In this document: positions 12,412 to 24,000 of the stretch, in pieces | Layout of the letters: each line of letters starts with the position of its first letter | Numbering within the stretch: the stretch's first letter is position 1 | Assembly (NCBI GenBank): GCA_030220185.1 | Contig: JASPKZ010007286.1 | Span: forward strand, 1,701,501-1,765,500 | Origin: Diploptera punctata | Lineage: Eukaryota; Arthropoda; Insecta; Blattodea; Blaberidae | Length of the DNA stretch: 64,000 nucleotides | Direction of reading: 5' to 3' | Notes under the pieces: model-generated | What the model was told of the DNA's origin: nothing | The model's database searches: none | What the model saw: the letters and a program-made list of their open reading frames with translations, nothing else | Position numbers and translations under genes: made by a program

Positions 12412-13135
12412 GTATTGCTATCCACATCCATACAATGGAAACAATAGAATTCCAAAACAGATTCTTCATTACAAACTAGTACTTACTTACTCACTGGCAC
12501 TATCGAACCCGTAGGTTCATGGCCGCACGGACATAAGCTCTCCATACATCCCTATCCTGAGCTAATGCTTTCCAATCATTCCCTGTATAATCTACTTCCC
12601 TCAAATCATAGTTAATGTTATTCTCCCACCTCATTCTTGGTCTACCAACTGGGCGTTTTCCCTCTGGCTTTTGCTACAAGAAGCTTCCATGCAAGTCTTT
12701 CATTTCCCATACGTGCAACATGTCCTGCCCAACGCAGTCTACGAGACTTAACTGTTCTTATTATATCTGTCTTCCTATAAAGACCATGTAGTTCATTGTT
12801 ATGCAGTCTTCTCCATTCACCTGTCTGTTCATCTCTCGTTGGTCCAAACATTTTCCTAAGTACTTTATTCTCAAATACTTGTAATCTCCTTTCCTCTCTT
12901 AAAGTAAGAGTCCATGTTTCGCACCCATATAATATAACTGGTAGAATAATAGTTTTATATATTTTCAGTTCATTACAAACCACTAGGACGAAGAAATGTT
13001 GGAAGACCCAGTAAAAGATGGATAGACCAATTCTAATATGAGATCGGAACAGACCAGCAGGTCTAATCCTTGATGCTGCTGAGGATGATCCTCAATTCGT
13101 GTCCAACTCAGGGCCGGGCCGAGGATCAGATGAAG
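12412..13135 (+). mobile_element. LINE (family A/D type) C-terminal fragment split by LINE B
   Basis: NRIPKQILHYK before and HYKPLGRRNVGRPSKRWIDQ after the LINE B insertion at 12477-12968. Removing the insertion and one target-site copy restores one frame. Confidence 0.7.
12477..12968 (-). mobile_element. LINE family B copy with 12-bp target-site duplication
   Basis: TTCATTACAAAC at 12465-12476 and 12969-12980 flank it. It encodes [20 protein letters not shown] through [20 protein letters not shown] in frame, with a one-base insertion near 12670 that breaks the C-terminus. The insertion point shows the 3' tail is GTAA repeats. Confidence 0.92.
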
Positions 13136-13406
13136 CCCCTATATTTATAGAGGTCTGTGAACTACAAGGGTGCCGGCCGACCACTCCTGCCTGACGCTCT
13201 GTCACAGGGGCGGGTGAATAAAATGAAACAAAATGGAGAAATGAAATTTGTAGCAGGAGAACACGGGATAAACCCCGAGAAAAACCTGCCCCAGCTCCAC
13301 GAAACCCACTTGCAGTTACCGAGACTCGATCTCGAGATCCCAGCGGTGAGAGGCGAGCGTCTAATCGCTTGCGCCAAGGAGCCGCCTTTAAAATTAAATA
13401 TAGAAT

Positions 13407-13818
13407 ATCTTCTTATATCTTGTAAGCCCATGTTTCCCTTAACAGATATTTAGGCGCTCTCCCCCTACAGGGAAGAATTTGAACCTTACCAATTTAGTTA
13501 CGCTTGTTTTCGTATAGATGTCATTTGAGTGATCCGTGGTCAGCGTTCCGCCTCATACTAACATCTAGGAAAACCAAGGTAGTACTAGGACGGGAAAATT
13601 CGGTTAAATTTTGTTTAGAGGCTTTTCCATTCAGGCTTAAGGATCTTTTACGAGTCTGAAAATCTTCAGACTCGGGACCCACGGCTTAAAGTCCCTCCCG
13701 GAGGACTTGCTCCTTCGATTTTTCCATCCTAAAAAAATCCATCGACCCCTACCGGGTTTGAACCCGCGACCCTCGGGACCAGAGGCAAGAAGCATAACCA
13801 CTAGTCCACCGCGGCCGA
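13407..13818 (-). mobile_element. SINE family 2, full length, tRNA-derived
   Basis: On the minus strand it begins with a tRNA-like head, ggccgcggtggactagtggt then gggttcaaacc (A and B boxes). It ends with gaaacatgggcttaca and a GATATAAGAAGAT-like tail. Flanked by TAAATATAGAAT at 13395-13406 and 13819-13830. Confidence 0.92.
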
Positions 13819-14019
13819 TAAATATAGAATAAAATAATCAAAATATACTAAACTGTTAAAATTTTAAATAAAATTATTTACACCTCACTTCATATCCTAT
13901 CTTCTTTTTAGTCAAGTTTCATAACCTAAACGTTACATCTTCAGTAGTTTTATGACCGATGTTCTGTTGTCCAGATTGCAATTCCACAAATTATTCTATA
14001 TACATTTCCGATGTCGGAA

Positions 14020-14730
14020 AATGATAGATTAATATCCTGGGCTAATGTTTTCTAATCCTGTATAAACTATTTCCCTCAAATCATGGATAATGTAATTCTC
14101 TCACCTCATTCTTAGTTTACCAACTGGGAATTTTCCCTCTGGTTTTCCTACAAGAAGCTTCCATGCATATATTTCATTCCCCATTCGTACCATATGTCTT
14201 GCCCATCGCATATTTTCATTTCTTTTCTAAAATCTGTCGTACTAAAAATTTGATCTGCTGTAGACCTGTTTTTTCTAAATCCACATTGATGACCTCCTAG
14301 AATGTCATCAATCTAGGAAGTAAGTCTGCTTACTAATACATTTGTTAGATTTTGTTCAAAGTTGAAAGTAATGAGATGCCCCTGTAGTTATAGCAATCAC
14401 TTTTATCTCCTTTCTTATAAATTGGTACGATAATCATTTCTTTCCATTCTTCTGGAAGAGCTTCTGTTTCCCAAATCAACTAAGCAATCGGCATATCTTT
14501 TCCATAATTTTTTTCTCCCCTTGATTTTATTAACTCTGCAGGGATCTCATTTGAACCTGTTCCTTTATACTTCTTCAGTTTTTCTACCATGATTTCAACC
14601 TCTAATGTACTTGGTTCTGCAATTAGCATTTTTATTGTTTGTAAATTATCCTCTTCAATATCCTGTTCTGCATGTACATTTAATAGCTGATTAAAATAAC
14701 TTTTCCATCTATCTATTGCATATCTGGCTT
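14020..14730 (-). mobile_element. LINE reverse-transcriptase N-terminal half plus a LINE B shred
   Basis: Minus strand reads [68 protein letters not shown], the classic 5' half of the RT domain of non-LTR elements, with several stops. 14040-14210 is a decayed piece of LINE B (phrases of RPRMRWEN and WKLLV region). Confidence 0.8.
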
Positions 14731-14934
14731 AACTGGCAAAGAGAGAGAGATGGAGATGTAAGGGTAGTTCATTGACCGTTTTCACCCAGATACAAAAGAA
14801 AGAACCCATCCTATTGTCAGTTTTTGTCTTTCCCCTATCCTCTATTAACATCTGGTGAAGGAACGCCAACAACACTGGTGCGAGTGAGAGAGGTGAGCAC
14901 AACTGCCTCTTTCTACAAATTTCTTGCAAAGTTA

Positions 14935-15500
14935 AGCCACATATTCTTCTTCTTCCTTCCATGTATTAGGCCAAGGCCTGTTATGATCCTGTAGAAAATT
15001 TTCCCTCCAGCGGCCCAGTGATCTTCGTCCTCTTGGTATATAATTATAAACAGCTTTGGGGATCCGATTTGAACTCATTCTTTCAAGATGGTGTTTCCAA
15101 TTTAGTTGGTACTGTTTAATACTCGTATATTCCAAAATTGGCGTAGTCTTCAATTCTTTTAAGATATCGGTGTTCCTTTTCCGATCCCATCTGGTGTAAC
15201 CCGCTGTTCTGCGCATGAATCTCACTTCACAAGCCGTTATTCTGCTTTCATGTTGTCTTTTTAGTGTCCATGCTTCACTACCATAGGTCAACACTGGTCT
15301 GGCCAAAGTGTTATATAAACGTAATCTGGTGTTTTTTTGTACAAGGGATGGTTTCATAACTTGATTAATAATTCCCAAACTTTTATTATAACTAGTAATT
15401 TTTTCAGGGATATCCTTTTCATCCCAGATAGAGAGATAATATATATAAGCCACATGTATACTATAATATTCCCCATGAATCTGCAATCGTATACCCATTT
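14935..15500 (-). mobile_element. LINE family C 3' end
   Basis: Frame 14932-15498: EKITSYNKSLGIINQVMKPS, TLARPVLTYGSEAWTLKRQH, ACEVRFMRRTAGYTRWDRKR, QLNWKHHLERMSSNRIPKAV, ending WKEEEE from a GAA-repeat 3' tail. Related copies at 51960 and 61370. Confidence 0.85.
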
Positions 15501-15748
15501 TTCATAAATCTTATTAAATATAAGCATACATTAATTCAACAATTGTTATGATGTCAGGTTAATTGTTAGTAGCAAATGACATTACATTTTCTTCCTCAGG
15601 AAATAATTTTGTAGATATGTGGTATGTGAGGTATGTATAGCTGTTTTTGTACATTGAAAGATTTCTACTTATAGTAAATGTTGTGAATGGGTTCCAAGGA
15701 TAAGAAACGCCTATTTAAAGGTGATAGGTCTGAAATTGTTGCTTCAGA

Positions 15749-15751
<3 letters not shown>

Positions 15752-15792
<41 letters not shown>
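15752..15792. repeat. (TA)n microsatellite
   Basis: About 40 bp of uninterrupted alternating TA. Confidence 0.95.
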
Positions 15793-15795
<3 letters not shown>

Positions 15796-15950
15796 TCCTA
15801 TCATTGCCTACATTAAAATGAGTTACCACACACTGCAATGTCGTTTTTATCTTTGTGAAAGATGGACGTGTTAAAGGATTTGAGAATTAGAATAGTTAAT
15901 TTTCCATGCTCATTTAATAACATAAACATATCTGATTCGACATAGTATGT

Positions 15951-16318
15951 CTTGTCTTGTAAGCCCATGTTTCCCTTAACAGAGATTTAGGCGCTCTCAC
16001 CCTACAGGGAAGAATTTGAACCATACTAATTTAGTTACACTTGTTTTTGTATAGATGTCATTTGAGTGGTCCGTGGTCAGCGTTCCGCCTCATACTGACA
16101 TCTAGGAAACCAAGGTAGTACTAGGACGGGAAAATTCGGTAAATTTTGCTTAGAGGCCTTTTCATTCAGGCTTAAGGATCTTTTACGAGCCTGAAAATCT
16201 TCAGACTCGGGACCCACGGCTTAAAGTCCCTCCCGGAGGACTTGCTCCTTGCATTTTTCCATCCTAAAAAATCCATCGACCCCGGCCGGGTTTGAACCCG
16301 CGACCCTCGGGACCAGAG
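15951..16318 (-). mobile_element. SINE family 2, 5'-truncated copy
   Basis: Same body as 13407-13818 but lacking the first part of the tRNA head. Flanked by ACATAGTATGT at 15940-15950 and 16319-16329. Confidence 0.92.
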
Positions 16319-16346
16319 ACATAGTATGTAATAAAATATAACTACC

Positions 16347-16980
16347 TCTAACTCACTGGCACTATCGAACCTGTAGGTTCATGGCCGCGCGGACATAAGC
16401 TCTCCATACATTCCTATCCTGAGCTAATGTTTTCCAATTATTCCCTGTATAATCTACTTCCTTCAAATCATAGTTAATGTTATTCTTCCACCTCATTCTT
16501 GGTCTGCCATCTGGGCGTTTTCCCTCTTGTTTTCCTACAATAAGCATCCAGCACATCTTTCATTCCTCATTCGTGCCACATGTCGTGCCACAGTCTACAA
16601 GACTTAACTGTTCCCATTATATCTGGCTTCCTATAAAGACCATGTATTTACTGTTATGTAGTCTTCTCCATTCACCTGTCTGTTCATCTCTCTTTGGTCC
16701 AAAAATTTTCGTAAGAAATTTATTCTCAAGTACTCGTAATCTTTCTTCCCTTAAAGTAAGAGTCCATGTTCCACATGCATATAACTGGTAGAATAATAGT
16801 TTTATATATTTTCAATTTAATGTTTTTGAAAGGAGTTGGGACGATTAGAGTCCCTGTAATACATAATAGCAAGCATTTCCAGAATTGAGCCTATGTTTAA
16901 TTTCTTTTTGCGTCTCATTCCTCTTTGTGATTATTGTTCCTAGGTATTTGAATTCAGCCACTTCTTCAAAATTCCCCTTA
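16347..16980 (-). mobile_element. LINE family B copy, decayed
   Basis: C-terminus open (16362-16556: GKQEGKRPDGRPRMRWKNNI and AYVRAAMNLQVR). Further up, deletions and stops break the frame. It abuts SINE 2 on one side and a Helitron on the other. Confidence 0.88.
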
Positions 16981-16992
16981 TTTATGTAATAA

Positions 16993-17492
16993 TCTTAATA
17001 TATAAAAATTTCATGTCACGTTGTTTGTCCGCAATGGAATCCTAAACTATTGAACCAATTTTAATAAAATTTTGCACACTGTGTGCAGTGTGATCCAACT
17101 TGAGACTTAGAGTAGTTTATAACTAAATTTATAGTCACATTATTTTTTATTGCAAATTATTTGTTTATTATTTAACAAAGAGTTATAATTATCTGTGAGA
17201 TCCATACGATTATAACACATGGCGGTGTAAGGTAATTTGGTAAGGTAACTGGTTTATTATTTAACAAAGAGAGATCCAGATGGCTGTGCTTTTTGTTGCA
17301 ATCGCAAATTTCAATTGAATTACAAATATTGATTATTTCATAATTTAAGTGTGTTCAGTGTTTATTTTATTTTCAATATTATTAATTTCTTGTGTAAGTA
17401 TCAGTTTTAAGTAATCTGGCTGAAAGACAGCAACTTAATTTATATTTTTAATGTATACCTTAGCCACAGCAACGGGTGGCCAGGACTTCTAG
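16993..17492 (+). mobile_element. Non-autonomous Helitron
   Basis: Starts TCTTAATATATAAAAAT and ends ACTTCTAG, lying between A (16992) and T (17493) as expected for Helitrons. GC-rich sequence sits just inside the 3' end (gccacagcaacgggtggcc), forming a short hairpin. No Rep/helicase coding sequence. It ends about 200 bp before Pknox exon 1. Confidence 0.75.
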
Positions 17493-17700
17493 TTATATAT
17501 ATTAAAATAATATAAAATGAATAGGAATGTTGATTCAGGACATTTTCTATGCTAATTTCCAGTATCCCATCATTTTTTCTATCATATAAAATGTATAGAA
17601 ATATTATTTTTGTTATAATGAAGTTACTAGTGTTAAATAAATAATATAAATGTTATTGACAGTGTTAAAGTTGTTGACATTGATAAAATTGTTATTGCAG

Positions 17701-18048
17701 ATGGCAGAGTGATTGCCACGGGTCATGCAAGAGGGCAGTACGATGGTGACGCCAGGCTATGAGCAAACGGAGACTGGAGGCGGAGTGGCCATGACCACAG
17801 GGGCAAATGACCAGAGCTCTGGATTTGGCCAGCCTGATCAGGCACAATTTGAAGCTGACAAAAGATCAGTGTATAAACATCCGCTTTTTCCACTCCTAGC
17901 ATTGCTATTTGAACGCTGTGAACAGGCTACTCAATCTGCTGAATGTCCCAACTCGGAAAGTTTCAACATGGACATTCAAGCATTTGTACAACATCAGGAA
18001 CGTGACCGCAAACCATTCTTTGTTAATGATCCAGAAGTTGATGGTCTG
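17701..18048 (+). CDS. Pknox: Pknox coding exon 1 (5'UTR end plus residues 1-108)
   Basis: A consensus acceptor (ttattgcag) ends at 17700, so this exon is spliced to an upstream non-coding exon. The main start is ATG 17725 ([10 protein letters not shown]...), because an in-frame TGA lies at 17710-17712. The exon itself opens with ATG GCA GAG TGA, a three-codon upstream ORF in the same frame as the protein, ending 12 nt before the real start. It carries the first half of the MEIS/PKNOX N-terminal domain ([16 protein letters not shown] at residues 52-67). The donor is CTG|gtaaga at 18048/18049, phase 0. Confidence 0.93.
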
Positions 18049-21000
18049 GTAAGAGCACAGACAATTATTGATTTAATGAATTAATTTGTTTATATAGTTT
18101 TTTTCCTATTTTATCCTTCATCCTTTTGTAGAACTCTGCCACTGGAGTGGTCACTTGTAGGCAGGGAGTGGGGGGTTCTGAATTTTACACCCTAGAGAAG
18201 TGAGCTATCTATCTATAATCATGAAAAGTTAATATTCTCTTATTATGAACTCACCACCCATACATTTTATAACATAGCTTCCTTGTCCTCGGAACAAGTA
18301 GTACCGTAGCATTAAGTTTAACATTAGGTGCCTTGACCAAAAAAATGCACTTCGCCCCTCTAGATGCCACAACTGTAAACACTTTTGAGTTGTATGTAAG
18401 GTCACTGACAGCCCCCCCTTACATTCTCAATCCACCCCCCCTTACATTCTCAATCCACCAGTCACCACGGAACCTAAGGTACTGGTCATAATTAATTAAA
18501 TTTGTGGAAAAAAAAAACATATAGGCTATAAATAATATTTGATGTTTTTATTGTTCATTTCATACATATCAAAGAGGGATAAATTATATTTGATGAGAAA
18601 AAATTTACGCCCAGACTGAGACTCGTCCTGGGTTTGAGTCTCAGTCTGGGCATAAATATTTTCTCTTCAAATATATAAATAATGTTTCTTGCATGAAAAG
18701 AATTTTTTCATATGTTTGTACAACATAAATATTAAAAATAAAACTATGGGAGTACCTGGAATTCAAACCATTGAAGTTTGTTTCAACTTAATTCCATCCA
18801 TAGTAATTCTGCCCGAAGGCAGGTCCTTCACTGCAATCATAGCATTTTCATGCTATGCTTGCAGCTTTACTAGGGAATTGTGTAGGTGTGGTAGCTTTCC
18901 GTTGCTTTCCACATCATGAAAGAACTAAATCTTCATTGAATTAAAATCTCAGTGGTCAATTTGCCATAGCCACTATTATTCAGGATACAGATTCTGCAAC
19001 CTATTTATCACCTGCATTTAGTTTTGTGATGGATAGTACCATCTCTAGTGATCGGTATCATTATGTACAATTATAGAGAATTGTCAAATTTACTTATATT
19101 TTATATTTGAAGAGAAAAATTATACGCTCAGACCGGGACTTGAACCCGGGACCCTTGGTTTTCTAGTCCAAGATCGGTACTTGCAGGTAGCTCAAATGGT
19201 AGAGCACTTGGACTAGAAAACCAAGGGTCCCGGGTTCAAGTCCCGGTCTGAGCGTATAATTTTTCTCTTCAAATATGATTTATCCATCATTGAGATGTAT
19301 GAAATTAATAATAAGAACATCTAAAAAAGCCGTACTGGCATTTATAATGTAATGTATAATTCCCAAATATGTCTTCTTAATATAGGAGCCGCCATTTGCA
19401 AAGATAGAAGCAAAGGCTTCAAAGCATTTGGTGGGCGGGAATTACAACGTATATAGAGAAAAATTTGCGTTTAGATCGGTACTTGCTCAGGTAGCTCAAA
19501 TGGTAGAGCACTTGGACTAGAAAACCAAGGGTCCCGGGTTCAAGTCCTGGTCTGAGCGTATAATTTTTCTCTTCAAATATGATTTATCCATCATTGAGAT
19601 GTATGAAATTAATAATAAGAACATCTAAAAAAGCCGTACTGGCATTTATAATGTAATGTATAATTCCCAAATATGTCTTCTTAATATAGGAGCCGCCATT
19701 TGCAAAGATAGAAGCAAAGGCTTCAAAGCATTTGGTGGGCGGGAATTACAACGTATATAGAGAAAAATTTGCGTTTAGATCGGTACTTGCTCAGGTAGCT
19801 CAAATGGTAGAGCACTTGGACTAGAAAACCAAGGGTCCCGGGTTCAAGTCCCGGTCTGAGCGTATAATTTTTCTCTTCAAATATGATTTATCCATCATTG
19901 AGATGTATGAAATTACTTATATTTATTTGTCCATTTAAAAATAAACGACTATAGAATAAGTAATTGTATTTGTTTTATAAAGAATGTTGTAGTATTGTAT
20001 TTGTGCATGACCTTTTTAACATGCTGTATAAATTAATATTGAGTGGAGAACATGTTTTTAATAACTCACCTCATACAATTTCAAATTTTTTTGAGATCAT
20101 TTGTTTCAAACAAATTTTCGTCCATCTTCAGTTATGACTCCAACTGTTGAAATTCTCTGTTTGTTGATTTCTCTATGGTTATCTCTAGTGCTGCCATCTA
20201 TGGTTGGGTTTATAAATTTCAAATTCAAATTTTTTTTCTACAGGAATATCGAAGTTCATCGATCGATATTTATTCTTTTGAATGAATATCTTCTCCCAAA
20301 CTGTTAATTCTAACGCTTTATCCAATTGTTTCAAAAGTTTTGCATCAATATTAATTTCATGATGTTCTGTATAAAGCTTGAAACCATTTTTTAGTTGGAT
20401 AGTTGAGCAGTTAATAATAATAACTAAGTTTTGTCTGCCTTCATCTTACCTCATATTTTGTTATTTCTTGTAAGACATGTTGATACCAACTGACGATGGA
20501 GCAAAGATGATGCTTTGAAACATGTCTTACAAGAAACAACAAAATATGAGGTAAGATTACGGCAGACAAAACTTATATATTACGTAGAACTTCATAATGT
20601 TACTTCCTATTGTATTTTCATAACAGTCGAGCAGTTGTTACAGTGCAAGAAACAAAATTAGAATCTTTATTTTTTTATTTGTTACAGGAGTTCCTACACA
20701 TGAGAATAAGTTAATATTTTACTTTATATCAAAATTTCAAAATTTGTTTGTTGAAGATCAAGGAGAATATCATCATCATCCGGTATCATGGCAGCTGCCG
20801 CCGTCTTCCAGAAACCAAATGCCATTCCTCTCTGTCCATCCATTGATCTTCCTCCATTCCTCTGATATTCATAGCTGCTTGTACCCCTTCTATCCAAGTT
20901 TTCTTCGGTCTTCCTCCTTTCCATTGGGATCCATTCCTTAACAATTTTTGGCAATCTTTGCTCTGGCATTCTTTTCTATAATGTCTATGATGTCCAGCTC

Positions 21001-24000
21001 CTCTTGTACACCCATAATTTCCCTTATTTCTTTATTTCGTATTCTATCCATTCTAGATTTTCCAGTTGATCTTCTTAAAAGATCCATTTCTGTACTTAAA
21101 ATTCTTTTCATTTCCCTGGTAGGAATTTGCCAGACTTCAGCACCATATGTTAAAATGCTCTGAATTATAGTTTGATATATTTGTAATTTTCTATTCTTTA
21201 TAATATTTTTTTAAGGAGAATATATAAATTATTAAATAGTATAATTGTTATTTTCAGATGATAAAAGCAATCCAGGTGCTAAGGATTCATTTGTTGGAGT
21301 TGGAAAAAGTACAAGAACTATGCAAAGATTTTTGTAATCGGTATATTACATGTCTGAAGGGCAAGATGCAGAGTGAAAATTTACTGAGGTCTGACTATGC
21401 AAGTTACGAAAATAACAACAACAATAACAACAGCAGTAGTAACAGTCACTCTAGCAACAGCAACAGTCCTGCCGGCAACACTAACTACGCAACTTCACCA
21501 CACACTCTCCAGGTGAGTGTTTCCGAGAACTTCAAACATGGCGACGGTTACCAGATATGTGTTTTATTATAGATATGTGAACTTTGTGCTTTTTTATCTT
21601 TATAGACCATCTTTAATTTAGTTTTAATGTTATCATTACGGTTCGGATGTTTATGACCTGTTGTGCCATAATTGGAGTGTTATGCTAGTCCACATTGGGG
21701 GTCAACGGAAAGGATTATTTCCCTGCCGAGACCCAGACTGCGTCTCTCCTGGCTTACAGTATGATTGTTATGAATCATCAAATATAACACATATAGTCTA
21801 TAAACTAACATTTATTAAAATTAAGAGTACAGGGTGAAACAACATAACAGTAATTATATTATTTTTAGTCTGATCATCTTACCTCACTATTAATGTTGAT
21901 TTGTTCTTGAACATGTTTCAAAACAATTCTGTTTTATCGTCAGCTTACCCAGACTGGTTTGATTTATGTTGCACACCCTGGATGTCGATGTCAGCTCCAT
22001 CCTGTGGTTGGCCAAAGAACCTCCAAACAAGGTCATGCTCCGTCGGTATTTCAAAATCATAACTCTGTTTTTGTTCTTCGTCCCGCGTCCTAGCCGAGTG
22101 GTTAAGGCAGGAAACCTTGGCGCAGAGCTACGGGACTTGCACTGGTTCGAGTCTCCATGGGGGAAGAAATTTTCTCATGGTATTTCGGCCAGTATGGGAC
22201 CGGTGCCCACCCAGCATTGTGATGCATTTGGCTAGCTACAATAAGTAGCGGCTCCAGGTTGAGAAAACCAGCTATAATGTCTGGGGGACTCGACATGCTG
22301 ACCACATGTCACCCCTACACTGGCTGATTATCATCTACCTCTGTGATTGACACATGTGGATGTGAGGCCAGCAGCCGGCTGGTAGGTTAAGGGCCTTGTA
22401 GGCCTGTCGTGCCGGGAGTTAGTTAGGGAGTTTTTGTTCTTCTGAATATAGATTTTTTCCCAAATAGCTCTTTTGTATTTTCTAACTGTTTTAATAATTT
22501 AGTGTCTGAATTTATATTACGTTTTTCAGACCAAACATGAGCAGCAACTGCAGATTTTTCTATTTCCCCATTTTTAATATTTCTTATGTGTTCTTTGGTT
22601 CTAATTTTTAGGTTTCTTTTTGTTTTCTGTATATATATCTTTTCACAACCCATACATTCAATTTGACATATTCCTGACTTTTTATTTTTATCAGTTTTTT
22701 CATTTTTGCTGGTTTTTATTAGTTTATTTAAACTGTAGTTATTTTTCGGTGCTAATTTAATATTAAACTTCTTAAATATATTTTGGAATTTATTGCGTAT
22801 ATTCAGGAGAACAAAAACAGAGTTATGAATTTTGAAATACCGACGGAGCGTGACCTTGTTTGGAGGTTCTTTGGCCAACCACAGGATGGAGCTGACATCG
22901 ACATCCAGGGTGTGCAACATAATGCAACATAAATCAAACCAATGTGGACAAGCTGACGATAAAACAATTGTTTTGAAACATGTTCAAGAACACATCAACA
23001 TTAATATTGAGGTAAGATGTTCAGATTAAAAATAATATAATTAAAATAAACTCAAAATATCACTTCCTAAAATTAAATATTAACATAATAGTAAAATCTC
23101 TTTGATGTTTAATTAATGTTTCAGGAGTTAGGAGAGAATATGAGGCTTGTTACGAGGGTCTAGAACAACATAGCAACACGTTACGTACAAGCTGTGCAAA
23201 TAACCAGCTCAAAACAATAGTATTTATGTGAATTACAGGGAAAGAGAGTTACTAGACAGATAAGGGTTTTCTATACTTACATTGTATTACAATTAGGGTG
23301 GTGATAATGGCAATGGTAGACTTCATGGCTTCCTCCTAAGGTTCGTTCTTGGTCGTCTATTGGTTCCCTCAGGGGTTTCTCTTATTCTTCTGTTGGGTGG
23401 ATACTGGCTTCCTTCGGGTCCTCCTCTCGGGGTTGAACTGTTGTTGTCTAAGTGTGAAGCTGCCCTCCGTACTACTGACTCTTGTCGTCTCTGATTTCGA
23501 CTCTTCTGTCTTGTCTCTTCGTTGTGATCTGCGGTGCTTATGTTTTATACTAAATTATTAGGTCGCTGGTCAGAGGGACGTTCTTGCATGTTTCATCACG
23601 CAAGGTGATCACACTCGGTCATTGTATCTGCAATCATTTGGTAATGAGTCTTCTTTTGTAACTCTTACACAACAATTAAGTTGCAAGCTAGCAAACCTAC
23701 GTAATATCTTGCATAGTGCTTTTGCATCATCTGTCGCCATACAGAGTGTTAATAAAGTTTCTATATCTGAATAACTCTCTTTTAAGGTGCTAAAGTTTCT
23801 ATATCTGAATAACTCTCTTTTAAGATGCCTTTTAAAGGGTTTTTAGGAAGTGTTACAGTTGGGGCACGCCGTAGCATAGTGGTTAAGGCACTGAGCTATA
23901 AGCCGGAGGGTCGAGGGTTCAAGTCCCGTTGGGGTCAGGATTTTTAAACTGACCCAAACCCTCTGGCGGCACTATGGCCCTGGGGTCGACTCAGCCTCTA

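Larger units (their letters stand above)
19102..19912. mobile_element. tRNA-bearing multimer: inverted unit plus tandem 303-bp units, inserted as one block
   Basis: Flanked by TTACTTATATTT at 19090-19101 and 19913-19924. Inside is a minus-strand tRNA-like 3' half (19125-19171), then three plus-strand tRNA-like sequences beginning near 19182, 19485 and 19789, spaced about 303 bp apart. Each is followed by the same spacer (tttctcttcaaatatgattt ... gaattacaacgtatatagag). The whole block has a single pair of target-site duplications, so it went in as a multimer or expanded after insertion. Confidence 0.85.
21854..23081. mobile_element. PLE subfamily 1 inverted dimer with GIY-YIG remnant, hosting SINE 1
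   Basis: Flanked by AACATAACAGTAA (21841-21853) and AACATAATAGTAA (23082-23094). The left arm runs on the minus strand from 21854 through a ribozyme-like core, a coding tail ([11 protein letters not shown] and [19 protein letters not shown] in the arms) and a GIY-YIG region (22440-22800). The right arm repeats the tail on the plus strand (22807-23081). The endonuclease is decayed: [20 protein letters not shown] has lost both the GIY tyrosine and the YIG glycine. Confidence 0.88.

Noticed and set aside
17713..17724. TTG at 17713 as the start of the Pknox ORF
   Set aside because: Only an alternative-start reading. ATG at 17725 is in frame and an in-frame TGA lies at 17710, so the protein starts at 17725.
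18409..18460. Repeated cccccccttacattctcaatcca motif near exon 1 donor
   Set aside because: A short tandem duplication of about 25 bp with no further copies.
19485..19861. A cluster of working tRNA genes
   Set aside because: Anticodon arms have a mismatch or extra base and the sequences are part of a mobile unit in several orientations. Only tRNA-like, pending tRNAscan-SE.
19102..19912. Regular repeats as a CRISPR-like array
   Set aside because: Units are 303 bp with a tRNA-like head in an animal genome and flanked by one duplication. Not repeat-spacer architecture.
19876..19912. Hammerhead core in the tRNA-bearing unit (catcattgagatgtatgaaat)
   Set aside because: Resembles UUGAGA...GAAAU but there is no paired stem between the two halves.
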